A stretch of DNA of 64,000 nt from Volvox africanus (GCA_030268105.1 BSDZ01000009.1:2059501-2123500), one strand, 5' to 3'; shown: positions 46,600 through 59,909, counted from the first letter of the stretch. Numbers and translations are program-made. The notes: a model not told the origin generated them from the letters alone.

Positions 46600-49500
46600 T
46601 TGTTGTTGTTGTTGTGGTTGTGGTTGTTGTGGTTGTTGCTGCTGCTGCTGCTGCTGCTGCTGTACTTGTTCTGGTGGATGCAGCACTGGTAAAGCATGCA
46701 CCACGGCCGTATGGAGTTCGCCGCCTTGTGCCCGGTACACATGCGGTGCAGCAGCTACTGCGGAGTCGGACAGCGGCAAAGGCTGCTTGGGAACTTGAGC
46801 AAGGCTATACGGTGCCGCAACAGGGGTGGCGGGCGCCGGCGCCGGCCAAACCAGCCGCATGGGCGGTTGGGAAGGTGCTACTGCTGCTGTGATGACCATG
46901 GTAGACGCGGTGCGCCCAGCTGAAGACTTCGGGAGCCGCCCTCGAGTGGGTATTCTCCGTTGCCGAGGTGCAGCTCCAGCCATCCCCCCCTGTTGCACAA
47001 GCTGTTGGGTGCTAGCAGCGGCCTCACGTTGCCGTTGGGATCCCAGCGATGCCGCAGCGCCCAGGGCACCTTCTGCTGCAGTTTCCGTAGTGACTGGGAC
47101 TGCTGTTACTGCCGATGGGGCAACTTGGGGGCATCCCTGCCCTGCCACAGGCGCTGCACTAAATAAGGGGCTGGGCTGCGAACCCAAAGCCTCTGTTCGA
47201 GGTCTGCTGTTGACGGCCCTAGCTAATGTTTGGCCTAGCTCGTGTATTGTGGTGGCCTGGCCCCCAGCAACAACCCCCACCGCAGCTGCTGGTACGGCCA
47301 ACTGTGCCCCAGCATTCGCCTCGTTTGTCGCCCCTGCTGACCCCGGCTCTAGCTGGGTATGCAGCGCTGATTGGAGTCCCGGCTGCAAACGCAACTGCGC
47401 TCGCCAGTACTGCAGAAGGCTTATTAGGAACTGCAGGTGGACATTCCTTGAGTATCCTTCCGCTAACGCGCGCTCTACCACCTCCGGCAGCGACATGCCA
47501 CGGCCACGCAGCTCCGTTGCAACGGCTGATGCGACCAGACCCACAGGAAGCTCCATATCCTGGTCCACCATCCTATTCAGTCCCTCCCAGTATAGGTTCT
47601 GCGGCACCTATAAGCCATAGGATTGGGAGCACTGGTTAATATGTATGCGGCCCAAGTATGATTGGGATCCCACGCGCTTCATCCATTCCGTTTGCTCTTT
47701 TGCTAATCGTATCATACACGCGGCATAGCGCACATCGTGGCGCGGTCACGCGGTCAGGATAAGAGGTTACATCCCAGAAATCCATCCAAGGACGTGGAAG
47801 GGCATGAAAGGAAGAGATAAATATACTTCAGAGATTTTGCCCTCCATCTATTAGTGCCATAGGTGATCTCTGCTTCGCCAACCATTGGTTCATGCACTGG
47901 CGCCCCCTAGTTGCAGCAGAGGTCATCAGATCTCACCTGCACGCTGAAGGTCTGTGTCAGCTCCAGTCCCTGGTAAATATACGATATGAGGTAGTTCCGA
48001 ATACCGCTAGTGGGGGACGGCGCGAGCGTACAGCTCCGCAACCGGACTGTTACTTTTTGCTGGGGCTGCGATGCCATTGCTGGTCCGGGCGCAACCCCTA
48101 AACCGTTCACCAGGCCCAGGGCAAAGAGGCGCAGAACGGCATCTTTGTTGCCCAGCGATAGCGGAGCTAGTTGCTTCGCGAACTCCACCAGTAGTCCCAT
48201 AACGTGATGTTGCTGCGACTGTGCATGCGCGGCCTGGTGCTGCTGATTTTGCGGCTGCTGTGCCGCCGCCTGCTGCTGCACCGCGGGGACAGCAGGAGCA
48301 GCAGGCGGCTGTTGGCGCCGTCGCTGTTGTTGTTGTTGTTGCTGCTGCTGCGGCAACCTTTGTTGCTGCAAAAACTGTTGCTGCTCATGTGACTGCGTCA
48401 CCACTTGCCGCTGGACCATCTGCAGGAACTGAAGCGACAGCTGCTGCAAGTGCTGCGGGGTGGATTGTTGCTGCTGCTGTTGTTGTTGCTGTTGTTGCTG
48501 CTGTTGTTGTTGTGGTGGTGGTGGCGGTGGTAGTGGTGGTTGCTGTGGCGGCGCCGGCGGCTGTGTCCGCACTGCTGTGTCGATTCCCTGCGGTGTTTCA
48601 GCCTCGGCGGCCCCCCGGTTCCTTTCCTCGTCATCGTCATGCTCTGCTGCATCCTGCTCCCGCTCTTTCTGCAGCTGTCTATGTGCCTCTAAAATCTCGT
48701 CCCAGCATGCCAGCAGGCGGGGTACGTCCGAATCTCCGATGCCCGCCGTGACTGCATCGTCCGGCCAGGCACGAGTGAAGACTCCGGTGATCGCCGTCTG
48801 AGCCGTGGGGGAAAGCAGGGTGGTAAGCAAGGTGGTGTGAATCTCGATAATGCGACGGGCACTCTCTGCTAACACGCCCCTCACCCGGGACGGCTCGTCC
48901 CCTCCAGCAATCCTCTATAACCCTGCCTTGCACGTGCGCGCGGACCATTAGGCATTAGGCATTAGCGAAACCTTACGGCTAAAAATCTTACGGTCATCCA
49001 GCGAGCTTACATAACACCGCAGCCATCCGTCGGCAGTTTAACAGCAGACCAGATGCAAGAACTACCGAACAGGATACCTATCATCGCATCTGTCACGCAC
49101 CTCGACCAGCTTGCGAACTCCCCCGGGATTACCCCGCGTGTCACCGACTTTCAAGAGGACATGCATGCGGCACACCACCTCCCAGAACTCCGCCTGGCGA
49201 GGCATCAAGTTGGGAGGTGAGACGATGATGGGATGGTAACCGAATACAGATGAGTGTGGGGTGTGCGAATTCAAAGGAAAACAGCTCGTATTTAACGGGG
49301 ACTAAAAAGCGGCGGATCACCCCGCCGAGCTTCACAAGGGCCAGCCCAGCATACCGGACCTAAGGCCGGGACCCGGGAACCGCCAAAAAGCCCGGGTCTG
49401 AAGCCGAGGCAACTTCACGTCATAGTACACTTGGCTGTTCGTGGGATGCCCCTATAAGTGATTGCCAAGCCATGCAGACAGACAGACAGGTATCTCGTCA

Positions 49501-50107
49501 CATGCGCGTACAATGCGCGAGTCCCAGTCTTAGTGAACGGCCTCTCCCACGCTCACCGGCCCTTCCCCCCTCTTTTGCTTCTCACCGTCCGAAACACTCG
49601 GCGTGCCGCCCAGAATAGCCCCAACAAACGGTCCAACGCTCCGGAGAAATATTTCGAGCCAAGCCGCCGCGGATGTCGCAGCTCCGGCTCCGAGGACATA
49701 GCTTGGGTGCCCTGCTCGTCCCGGAGAGGTGCAGCAGCAGCTGCAGCCACCGCAGCTGACATCGGCGGCTGTGAACGGCATGACTCCGGAGTAGGGCTGA
49801 TGCTGCCCAGGCCGGTGGCATGAATCTGAGGGGGACCGTTCTCTGCCTCCATATCAGCTCGTGCCATGTACAAGCTGACAGCGAACAAGGCAAAGACCCG
49901 AACCGCCGATATGCGAGCACGCGCAGTGCAGACATTGCTTCCAGCTGCACCCCGGGTCACATTTGAATTGGGGACGGTAGTAGACGTTGAAGCCGACGTG
50001 GAAGTAGAAGTGACGGTAGCATCAGCGGTTCTAGAGCAGCCACTTCTGGAAGTGCCGCTAAGCATGCTCGACATGGCCATCAGGTGCCCGAGTAGACGAA
50101 CCGGAGC
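46015..50107 (-). CDS. Poly-glutamine protein of unknown family, 5' end not resolved
   Basis: Exons 50107-49586, 49193-49101, 48914-47937 and 47607-46015 are all phase 0 and give at least 1,061 residues. The first listed exon starts at a strong acceptor (TTTCCTGACAG), so an upstream exon is probably missing; an ATG at 50080 is the fallback start. Between low-complexity parts are helical, protein-like segments: LDRLLGLFWAARRVFRT joined to AEFWEVVCRMHVLLKVGDTR, VRGVLAESARRIIEIHTTLL, VMGLLVEFAKQLAPL, and YIYQGLELTQTFSVQ joined to VPQNLYWEGLNRMVDQ. Two long Gln tracts sit in exons 3 and 4. The smooth reading across junctions supports the model. The composition resembles transcriptional co-regulators, but I cannot name a family. 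Confidence 0.65.
46559..46662 (-). repeat. CAG/CAA repeat encoding a Gln tract
   Basis: On the plus strand this is a run of CTG and TTG triplets with a few GTG/TGG interruptions. In the coding strand of the poly-Gln gene it gives more than 30 Gln with scattered Pro. Confidence 0.9.
48464..48515 (-). repeat. CAG/CAA repeat encoding a second Gln tract
   Basis: Plus-strand TTG/CTG triplets encode about 16 consecutive Gln next to a poly-Pro run, in the third listed exon of the poly-Gln gene. Shorter Gln runs occur at about 48320-48380. Confidence 0.9.
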
Positions 50108-50320
50108 CTGTCAGGAAAGAGCGAAGCGGTGAGGGCTCCCTCTCTGTCTCTACATTTCCAGCATCATCATAGGGCTGACATAATCTCAGTCCAGTTTGCA
50201 CTCCCCCCTTTCTTCCTTGGGAGTTATTACCACTATACTCCTGTCCTAGCAATTTTGGGCTATCAAAATCCGCTACAAACACCAGTCTCCTTGAGTCTCC
50301 CTCATTGGGTCAATTCCAGT

Positions 50321-50691
50321 GTTTTTTCGTTTATGTGAGGAGTCTGATTTTGGGTACAGGTTAAGTAACGACAAAAATTTTCCGTTACGGTGGTTAGAAA
50401 CTTACAGTGGCAAAAAAGGCTTGGGGGCCTTTTGCGCCCCCTCAGAGCATGGAAAACCCTAATTACCACCATTGCCTCAGCTCTTAGATTTACTTAATGG
50501 TTTACTACTCTGTCTCACTATTTGCTCTGCATGTATCCACTTGTGGTTGCTGTTCACCACGTCACCAGGTGGAAAACAGGAAATCGTCTCTGTTTGTATG
50601 GAAACGTGCTGGACGTCAACAAGTCCTGGATACTGCTTCTGCAGTCCAAAATACTTTTTGGTAACGAAAAAGTAACGGTTACTGAAAAAAA
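50321..50691 (+). repeat. Dispersed repeat A, short copy
   Basis: This matches three separate blocks of the 1.3-kb copy at 23319-24626 and lacks the two segments between them. It looks like an internal-deletion derivative. Near the left edge is a near-palindrome, GTAACGACAAAAATTTTCC followed by GTTAC. Near the right edge are GTAACG and GGTTAC motifs. It lies 170-540 bp beyond the stop codon of the SAND-like gene, so it may fall in that gene's 3' UTR. Confidence 0.7.
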
Positions 50692-50857
50692 CACTGATCA
50701 GGTCCACAACTACTATTTATGGCGGCGGTGTTCTCTTGTTATATTCCCATTGCCAATGACACGTTATACTTCAGTTGTCATTGACACATTTGCTGTCCCC
50801 GGGGTGTTGGCCCCACTATGCGGAGTGATGGTGATCTTCAACCATGCGACAAATCTA

Positions 50858-53800
50858 TTACCTCCCACCATGTCCTCGCACCTCACTAAGCTGCTCTGTA
50901 GTCATCTCCTCAAGAACCGGCACCAGGTCACCAAGAAGCCCGAATTCCTCCAAGGAGCGCAGCAGCAAGGGGTCCATGGCGAGGGCACGCTTCCGAACGG
51001 ATCGTGCCGCCTCCCAAGCAGCTGCAGTCTCAGCTGCTGCCTTGGCGGCTGAATCCACTGCCATGTGAGCGTCTGGTTTCTGTTCGAAGCCCGTGAGGCA
51101 AGACCCAGCAAGCCCCTCGCCATTCCCCTCCACTTCAAGGATTACACGGCCAGCGCCATCGTCATGCATGCTGCCACCACCCTGCGTGCATACGGTGGCA
51201 TCAGCATCGGCGTCGGCATCGGCACCGACGCCAACGCCAGCAGTAGGCACGCCATGATTGAGCCCACCGCTGCTGCCGTCCACATCACGAAGGGCGTACT
51301 GGACAGAAGCACCTTCCTGCTCGTTGACCACCGGGTTCGCATCACCTGGTGAGACGGCCGCCGACACAGCAACGTCACCCATGGCATATGCACCACCGTC
51401 ACCATGATACCCACCATGATCGCCATGGCGAGAAGAGGTCAATTCCGGCCCATCATGGCCCCCGGCATGCGGCTGAAACGCAGCTACGAGGGCAGGAACT
51501 CCTGTCTCCGTGTAAGACGTAGTGCCAGTGACAGTGGTCCCAATTGCCGAGGCGTCTGCGCCCTCGCGGCTCCCTAACTGGCCGTCACTTGCCGGTATAT
51601 AGATCGGCTCTACGTCCATTGCCCCGAGCGGAGAGAACATAGGAGGCACAGAAATGCCCTCGGGCAATCCTGCAGCTGCAGCAGAGCTGGTGTCCATAGC
51701 CGCCTGTTCGTGGTCCGTATTCCCGACCAGTCTCTGTGCTCCTCCAGCCTCCAATACCATCGCCTCCACATTAGCTTGTCCATCGCGTCTTGTTGCCATT
51801 CTGGTATCCTGAAGCATGGATGTCTCCATTTCTAAGGTTGACTGCCTTGCCAGTTCATCCTCCGGCAATTGCGTCACCGTGATCGCCGCTTCAACCGCTG
51901 TTGCTGCCATGTGTGCTGTCCCATTATCACCAGAATCCAAAGGCTTAGCCCCTGCTGCGGTATCCTTCCACTGACCTGACGGCTGCAGCTGCAGCCCAAG
52001 CGCCTCACGGAGTGACCCAGCATTCAGCAGCCGCTGCAGCAGGGCCACGCCAGCATCAGCCTGACACAAACTGAGCGGCAATGACGCGACCTGGCATAAG
52101 CCGCTGCACAGCCACACACCCAGTGCCACGATGGCAGGCAAGCCCCATACATCATTATAGGCTCTGCCATCTCCGTGTGTCCTGGTGGTGCAGACAGTTG
52201 GTGCAGCTCGGGAACCGCTGTCAGCTGTGCTGCCACGTACAGCAAGGACGAGCCCAACTTCCTTGAGCCCAGCTGCACCCAGGATGGCGCAGCTGTGCAG
52301 CTGTATCTGTACCTCCAACTCCACCTGGCCATCACCAGCTGCTGACTCGCGATTGTCGCCGCTGTCAGCGGTTACCGAACATGGGGCGCCAGATGAACAT
52401 GGAAACCGGTAGCGCGCCCCGTATGTTGTACACATCTGCACGGCGCCATGGCCCTTCCTTCCAATCGCAACGGCCGTGTCGCCCCTTCTTGTTGAGCTGA
52501 GCGCGCCACCGTTGCCAGCGCTGAGCACTGACATATATGAGCTGCCGCCCGAATTCGAAAAGGACGCCATGCGGCCACCCGCACCACCAGCAAGCTGCTC
52601 GCCAACGCCTCCAAAAGCCGGCCGCTCGCCGTCCCCACTGGCGGCAACAGGTTGCCCGCCGCCATCGCTAGCACTGCCACTGCTCGCCTGTATCTGCAAG
52701 CAGTAGGCATGGGGAAACTCATCTGGGAGGTATACGAGCATGTGGCGATCCGGCATCCCGGTGATACGTGGTTGCAGCTCTGGCCCCAACACATAAAACT
52801 CGCCACTGTCCAGATTCATGATGCCACTGGCAGCTCCTGCTTCTCCCCCCCTGTTCCTGGTGCCCTCATCGGCGACGTTGGTTTCATAAAACCTCCGCAA
52901 CGCGACTTCCAGTGACCGAAATTGCTGTGCCGGCATGATGCGGTTGTCTGGATTTGCCTTATGGCAGAGCAGGACCTGTAGCCGCATCTGCTGGGGCTCC
53001 TTAGCCCCAGAGGAGACAGCGACCGCATCTTGGCCGGCAGGAACTGAGGCCCTGTGCGTCAGGCGACCGGCAACGTCCTGGATGTTGCGGAGGAGCTTAT
53101 GCGGCCAGGTGAGGCCTGAAGGTAACGATGTGTTAAGGCCGTCTCCAGTGGTGACTGCACCAGCACCGGCAGCAGCACAACAAATGTGAGGCACAACTGC
53201 TGGTATCGTTACTGGGGGCGGCAGTAGGAGCTGTGGACTTGGGCAGACCGGCACAGCTGCAGGTTCCCTGGAGTCGTGCTGGTCAGGCGCGGTAGTAGCT
53301 ATCGGTGCCGGTTGCGGTCGGTGCTGCTGCTCCTGCCTTCCCTGATCCGCCGAACGCGTTTGTTGATCTGGCGGCAATGTAGGCTCCTGCAAAGCACCTG
53401 CTGCTGACGACGTCATTCCAGCCTTGTGCAGCGGGCAGGGCTCAACGCCGTGGGTTGCGTCTGTGGCTGCTGACGCACCTTCAGCTACCATATGGGCAGC
53501 TGAGCCAACACCATTCTCTCCTGCTACCTGCTGCTGCTCATTCCGCTGCTGCTGCTGCTTCAGCAACTCTGTCGAATCTGACCGTTTCTCCGTCTCGGTG
53601 ATTGGATACAGACCTGGCTCTCCGGCTTCCAACACATCAGGGGACTGCCGCTCATGGGCCGTTCCATAGCTTCCCTCTGCGAATGAATACCAGAGGTGCA
53701 GTGCTGAAGGGTCTAGAGGAGCCGCCCGAGCCGAGCGGAGGCGCTGTAAGGTGACCAGTCCCCGCACGTGGCGCTGTGTAGAGGGCTGAGGATCCGGACC

Positions 53801-56800
53801 GACCTCGTCGTGGGCTACCCGCTCGAAGTCCGCCGCCGCCACATGCTGCTGCTGCTTCTGTTGTTGTTGTTGCTGCTGCTGCACTCCGGGCACCCCCTCG
53901 TCCTGCCCTTTGGCTCCATGCGCCACCACCGCATTTTGTGCTTTCCCTGCGTCCCTTGTAGTGCTGGCTAACCCGGGGTCGTCGCCACCACTGTCATCTC
54001 CACTGGCCTCCTCCGCAGTGCGGTAGCTGGAAGAGTCTCGAGTCTCGTCATCCGTCTGCAAGTCGTAATCGTCCCGCACGGACGACGCCGCGACTGCTGC
54101 TGTGCCGGTAGCGCCGGCAAGTACGCTAAGGTGAGGGCGAGGCGGCAGCATGTGAGTGGCCCATCTCGTGACCGGGCGCCTGCTCCAAAACCCTTGTGAT
54201 TGTAATGACCCGAGGACTTCAGGAAGCGTCACTGTGCAACCCGAGGGATTAGTACTTGCGGGACCTGCACCAGGTGTACGCATGCGGGCTACAGCTGCGG
54301 CGTCCACTGCTGGCGCTGGGCCCCCATCCGCGATTGAGACCTGGTCAGGATCAGGCGAGGAGCTTGCATTTAGAGTGCGCGGCGTTGATTTTGCGTCATG
54401 GCTCGGGGAAGGCGCTGGCAGTTGTGGTGCTGGCGCTGTTACTTTATGCAGCTGCAGGCTGGCACGCGGCCCTTCCCCAGTTGCCTCCACAACTGCACCG
54501 TGGCCCTCCGAGCAGGTAGTTTCAGCGCTGCTGCTGTTGGCGCCTATAACCGTCAGCAGATACCGCACCCGTCTGCCAACCTCGTCGCGCCTACTGTTAT
54601 GATCATGCTCATCCTCCAGGTCGCCGTCGCTATTACTGCAATAGCCGCTCCCGGCAAAGCCACGTCCGAAAGGTTCGCCACCGCCATGCACGCATACACT
54701 TCGGCCGCTCCCATTGCCATCAACGCCAAGGCCAGCACCGTGGCACCTGCCGACTTTCTTGGCAATTGCCGAAGTCAGTTCGGCCTGGTACAGGCCCGCC
54801 GCGCAATGGCTCCGCGGCGCTGCTGCCAGCCCCTGCATCAAGTCGGCGCTTGGGCTGGAGGGGGCCCTCATGGCGTATCTGGGCTCCTCACCACCATCAG
54901 GGCTGCCATCGTCTGGGACAAGCGGTGGCCCCCCATCTTCTCCATCAGAGGCTGGCGCCCGCAGTTCCAAGGCAGGCAGCATAGATTGCAACTCTGGCAA
55001 TCCTGTGCAAGCCGCCGTGGGTACCGGTGCCGCCGACGCGGCGAGATTCGCTGTTTCCTGCGCCTCAACGCCAGATGAAACAGCATCCAAGGCACCTGCA
55101 AGCCTTAGAGCGTCAGCATTTGCAGGACACGGAATCTTAGCACGGGAGCTTCGAGCTGCTACGTTCCGTCCCATGCCGGCCTCGCACAGAGTAGCGCCCG
55201 CATCCGAGGTGACCCCACCGGCCGAGCCTGGGTTCAAATCCTTGCCGAACGTATCCTGCTGGGAGAAAATGAGCTCCAGCTGCTGCGACTCGCCGACCAG
55301 CGGGTTCAGCTTTCCGACATCCGGTTGGGGCGTGGAAATCACGCAGCTCACAAAGTTGCCAGCCCCGAGCACAAACCCTGGAGGCGCAGCCTCCGGACGC
55401 AGATCATCCCCGTGTTGATGCTGATCCTTATGCCTTTCTGCCTCGCCAAGCTGTGGCGGCCGCATTCGGCCCTGCGGTTCTGACTCGAACGGCAGCACGA
55501 AGCCAGATTGTGTCGTCCTGGCCGCTGTGATGCACCCCACGGAGCCGGCAGGCGCATCTGGCGCGCCAAAACTGCCCCCACCATCCCTAACCTGGTGGTT
55601 GTTTTGTTCGGTAACAATCCGACCACTGATCAAGCCCGAGGCATGCATGATATCAACTGGCTGTGGCGGCGAAGATATCGCCGGTATGATGCCTGCAGGA
55701 CCGGGGCTATGTGCATCAATGGACTGGTGTTCAGGGACTGCCGAGGGGTCCATCCCCGCGCCTTGGGCTACGCATCTGGTGCATCCTGCGGCACCTTGGT
55801 CACCACCATCGCCTGCAGACGCGCGCGCGGGCGCGCCCACACAGCCCGCCTCAGCTGGTGGCGAAGGAGGTCGCAGACCCCTCCTCTGTGCAAGCAAGAG
55901 CGCGAGTTCGATGGTGTTCATTGACTGATCTTCACTCGCAACCAGCGGCTGCTGCGGACCCTGAGCTTCCTGTCCCTGTAGCAGTTGCTGTTGCTGCGGC
56001 TCGTTAGGACCACCCTGATGCGGTTGCAAGCACGCCTGCTCCTTTGGCAGCTGTTTCTGACCAGGAGGTATCGGAATAGGAGGTTTTGTGGACATCTGTG
56101 CGACTTTCGGCCGCTTTTTTCCACCCTGAGGCGATGTATGTTGCGACTGCGAGTGCGATGCGTTCTGTGCGTGCTGCGGCGTCTCCGCACGCTGCCGCTT
56201 CGTCAGCCTTGATGGCACGTTTTGGTCGCGCAGCAACGCCTCGCCTCCGCCAACAGCGGCTGTGTGCGAGTCCCGCAGAATGCCCTCGGGCCGGCCAGGC
56301 AAATCAGAACTCGGCACCACCGGATTCACCTTCCGATGCCCCTGCTGCGACTGCTCTAACAACGATACCAACGTTTGGGGTTGCAAAGGCTGCGTCTCCG
56401 TCTCTCGCGACTGCACCTGCCTTTGCTGGTCCTGCCTGCTGTGCAGGAGGCCTGTTGGGGCAGACTCTTCCAGAAGGTCCTGCTTAATAAGTGGCGGCGC
56501 CTGAGGCGTTTGGGGCGACTTCCGTCGCTCATGATTTTTCTGCGGCGCCGGCTCGTTACAGGGGGCCATCGCTGTCGACGGGGCATGGCGCTTCTTCCGT
56601 GACAACTGCTCCGTCCATTGCAGGGCCTTGGCCTTGGGCTGCAGGACGTCCAGCGCAGTGCATTGCTCCTCGCCCTCTGGGGCTGCCTTCGCGTCCCTCC
56701 CAATCACCAACCCCTCAAGCAGCTGCCCCATCTGGAGCCCCAGCTTCTGAATTCTCGCCCCTTGTTCCTGCGCATGTCTGCGCCGCTTTTTCGTATCGCC

Positions 56801-59271
56801 ATTGCTCCGGTGTCCCTCCGGAATAGGTTGCCGGGACGCGCTGCCCTTTGCTCCAAGTAACGCCAGCCGCTGAACGAGCTGCGAAGGCGCCAAGGCATCA
56901 AGATCGGAAGCTCCAGATCCTGCTGCATTTCCACCGTCCGTTGCGGAGGGTGAGGTTCTTCGCTGCACCCTGCCAATCGGCGAGGCATCACCCGCCGGCA
57001 AAGACGGGCCAGCCGCGCCACCTGTTCGCCCCTCTACCACCAGGCTCCGCGACGGCAGTGTGAACACACGGTCTGTAGTGTCCGGACCATTGCCGCTGGG
57101 AGGCGCAGGCCCAAAGTGCAGTAACGTGATGCCCAGCAGCACCTCGCCCAAAGTCGCTTCCTGCTGTGTGTTGGTGGGCTCGTGGATCCAAGGGTCCCAC
57201 TCCACCTGTCCGACGGGCAGGCGCGCGCCAGGCGGATGGGCCACAGTCGGAACGGCAGACAAGCGCGCCAGAAAACAGAAAAACCAGGTGCAAAATTTTA
57301 CAAAGCGTTAAGCAAATAATGTCGCTCAGCGCATCGACACTTTTGGCCAAATCATAACCAGGCATAGAAGCGGCTTGAATAGCTACAGCGTCAAATGTAC
57401 TTCTCTCTCCTCTTCACCGCCCAGCATGCCGAGAGCCAAGCGTTCAGATTCAACATCAACGCTGGAGGAGCGAGGCCTAGCTAGCGTATCTGTTAAATCA
57501 TTTCATACCGTTCATCCACGCTGTGGCCGCTACCTCAAAAAGCTCCACCGTCTACAGTAACCCCAATCGAAGCCGTCGCCGTCACACCTGTAGCACAGGG
57601 CTTTCCTGGCTGCTTCTCAGTACTGTGCCCGAGTACCAGCGCCCCACCGGTAACTCCTCATGATAAAACACATGGAGCCGCAAGCCCTCCAGCCAGCATT
57701 TAGGCAGGCGACCATCCTGGCATGCCTCGTGCAGCCCAGCAAGATCACTTCCCCCGGTCAAGGAGTGGCGCATGGCGGCGCTACCGGTGGCAAGATGGTC
57801 CTGACCCGTCTGCAAGCCGGTGTACTCTCCCTTCACCACGATAGGCCGTTCAGGTTGCCACTGCAGACCAGTGCGTGGGCCCTGAGCGTGGACTGCGGCT
57901 GCCACTGCCCGCTCCTCGGCTTTGCTAAGGCCTAGCAGGAAGCTCCACAACGTCTGCTCCACAGCAGAGGGTGAAGGGGTGCACGTCAGACCGACCCCAA
58001 AGGCGGAAAATGTGTTTGGGCCGACTTGAGACGTACAACACTGGTGCATAAATGTGCAGCTGTCTGACCTGATTGCTCTTTAGATACGTCTTCCTCCCAT
58101 TTCCATAAGCATCACCTAACCCGGCATCCCGCAACATCACCATCACCCGGCGTAATATTCCATCATACGCCCGAAATGAAGTGCAGCTCTTTGTACCCAG
58201 GCGGAGACACGGTTAGGTAAGAGGATGACCGTGAGGAAACTCAGGCAACTCCAAATATCGTCGCAGTCAGCACAGCAAATGACGCAGTGACACGATTCGG
58301 CATATCCCCGCCAACACCACCAGCATCACCACCGCCATCGCTGCCACCAGTTCACCAACCACAATAAAAGGAAAGATGCCTTTGGCAATGCCTTGTACAT
58401 CGTTCCCGTTCCCGAGGTAAGCAACAACATGCTAAAACCCTTAACCATCCGGCACCCAACCTTGTTGGTCTCCAAACGACGGTGTTGTTGGCTGGACCTC
58501 CCCTGTCCATCTGCCTGCGGCTCTGACGCCACGTGCACGACATTGAACAAGAGGCGGCGATACTGATCTGGCTTCTTGGTAACGTCAATGCCGGTGATCC
58601 GCGTATCAGTGCAGTGCTCATGCCATTGGGGGAGGTTAAAGAGCCTGCCTTGAAACAAGCTGTCCTCCGCCCCAGCCTGGCGCTGCTGCCGGCCGCCGCG
58701 TGAAGAGGAAGCCCCTTCTTCAGCAGCATTTTGCTTCAAGCACCACTCACAGGTGCAGCATACGACGATGTTCTGCGATTGCGCGTCGTGGGCTGCAAAG
58801 CATGCACAGCGTGAGCAGACCCGCCGACACAGAAAAAGCGCACTGAGGCCCCTATCATCCACGTACCTCCAACAACCCGGGATCGCCTTGGCGGCTGTCC
58901 ACACAATAACCAAATAGGGGGCAACGTCGCCGCGAACTTTGCCAGGTTGGGGCATATCGTCTGCAGGCAGTGGCCCCGAGCTTTAGCTCAAAACCTCTAA
59001 GATAGTCCATCTTGCGTACTAGATAAAAGATGTTGGACGTATTTTGGCTGGAAAGCCAACAGCCGCGAATCGAGCCCAGAATCTTGTTTGCAACCCCAGA
59101 CAGTCGCACCTTTGCAGGCTTTGATCTTCCCTTATCTGTGTTACGCTTCCGTGGTACTATGCATTTTGCAAGCTGCTCCTGTAAAGTAAGGTCGTCAACG
59201 TCCACACTACGAATGGGTAGGACATTTTTCCAAGGATTATAATCCTCTGAAGCTGTAGACTGCTTCGGCAT
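50858..59271 (-). CDS. Large nuclear-type protein with SAND-like and Tudor-like regions
   Basis: Exons 59271-58867, 58772-58461, 58040-57588 and 57205-50858 are all phase 0 and give about 2,505 residues. Around residues 95-200, FELKLGATACRR, a Cys cluster NIVVCCTCEWC and then LPQWHEHC, a Lys-Lys-Pro and QYRRLLFNVVHV follow the order of the ULTRAPETALA/VARL type of SAND domain (I-x-C-x-C-x-x-C, then aromatic-x-x-H-x-G, then a K-x-W strand). The Trp and the Gly after His are not conserved here, so this is tentative. Around residues 355-400, LRLHVFYHEELPVGRWYSGTV joined to VEWDPW resembles a Tudor/Agenet barrel. The remaining ~2,100 residues come from one exon: Gln/Pro/Ala-rich, with a KKRRRH nuclear-signal-like stretch and a helical C-terminus. 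I infer a chromatin or transcription role. The acceptor at 58040 is the weakest junction. Confidence 0.6.
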
Positions 59272-59909
59272 CTCACGCCATCTGCTGACCGACTCCTAAA
59301 ATAGGTTGACTACAGCAGACGAGGGCGTGCTTGTCTTTGGGACACGTATAAGCTGAATTATATCATTCAAGAGCCTTTGTTACGAAACATTTTCAACTAT
59401 CGCTCTATGGGCGTACATATCTTTACGCCACGCTATTGATTGTGACGTACGGCAAACTCGGTTCGTATGGCTATCTTTTTTCCTAATGCAGCCGAATTTC
59501 AGTACTGGATTGCACTTACAAAGGGTTTCTGACTAACCTACTTAAGTATTAGGATCACTGAGGGATAGCCTTCCAGTTGTACTCCATCTTTGCCGAGTTA
59601 GTCCAATTGTTTGGGTGTGGCTGGCGTTGGTTAGCAGTTTACATACGCAATTAAAGCACCGTAAACGCGTGAATGAGAAATGCAGAAATGCTCAGGCAAC
59701 TGGCCAATGGTTTCCACCTGTTACTGGACTGGTCTTAAGGAACCCAGCAGCGAGTGGGCAGCTAATAGACAGCTAATGAGCACAACTAGGATGCTGAGTT
59801 ACTCTGGAGCTCATCCCATCGGGACCGGCACAGGGTTAGCGTGTCTCTGCCAGTCACCCATATTCAGCTGGACTGCCATGGGGTTGGCCAACGTCAGGTG
59901 CTGTAAAAT
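59272..59909. other. Promoter-side spacer of the SAND-like gene
   Basis: No coding segment is visible. The sequence is lower in GC than the exons. It should contain the 5' UTR and promoter of the gene starting at 59271, up to the left edge of the retroelement. Confidence 0.35.

Noticed and set aside
49530..49781. Alternative frame for the poly-Gln gene's exon before 49193 (WLEIFLRSVGPF)
   Set aside because: It needs the donor at 49557. The frame ending at the GTGAGA donor at 49586 continues from an upstream acceptor at 50107 and reads in phase into the next exon, so it is preferred. The alternative is not excluded.
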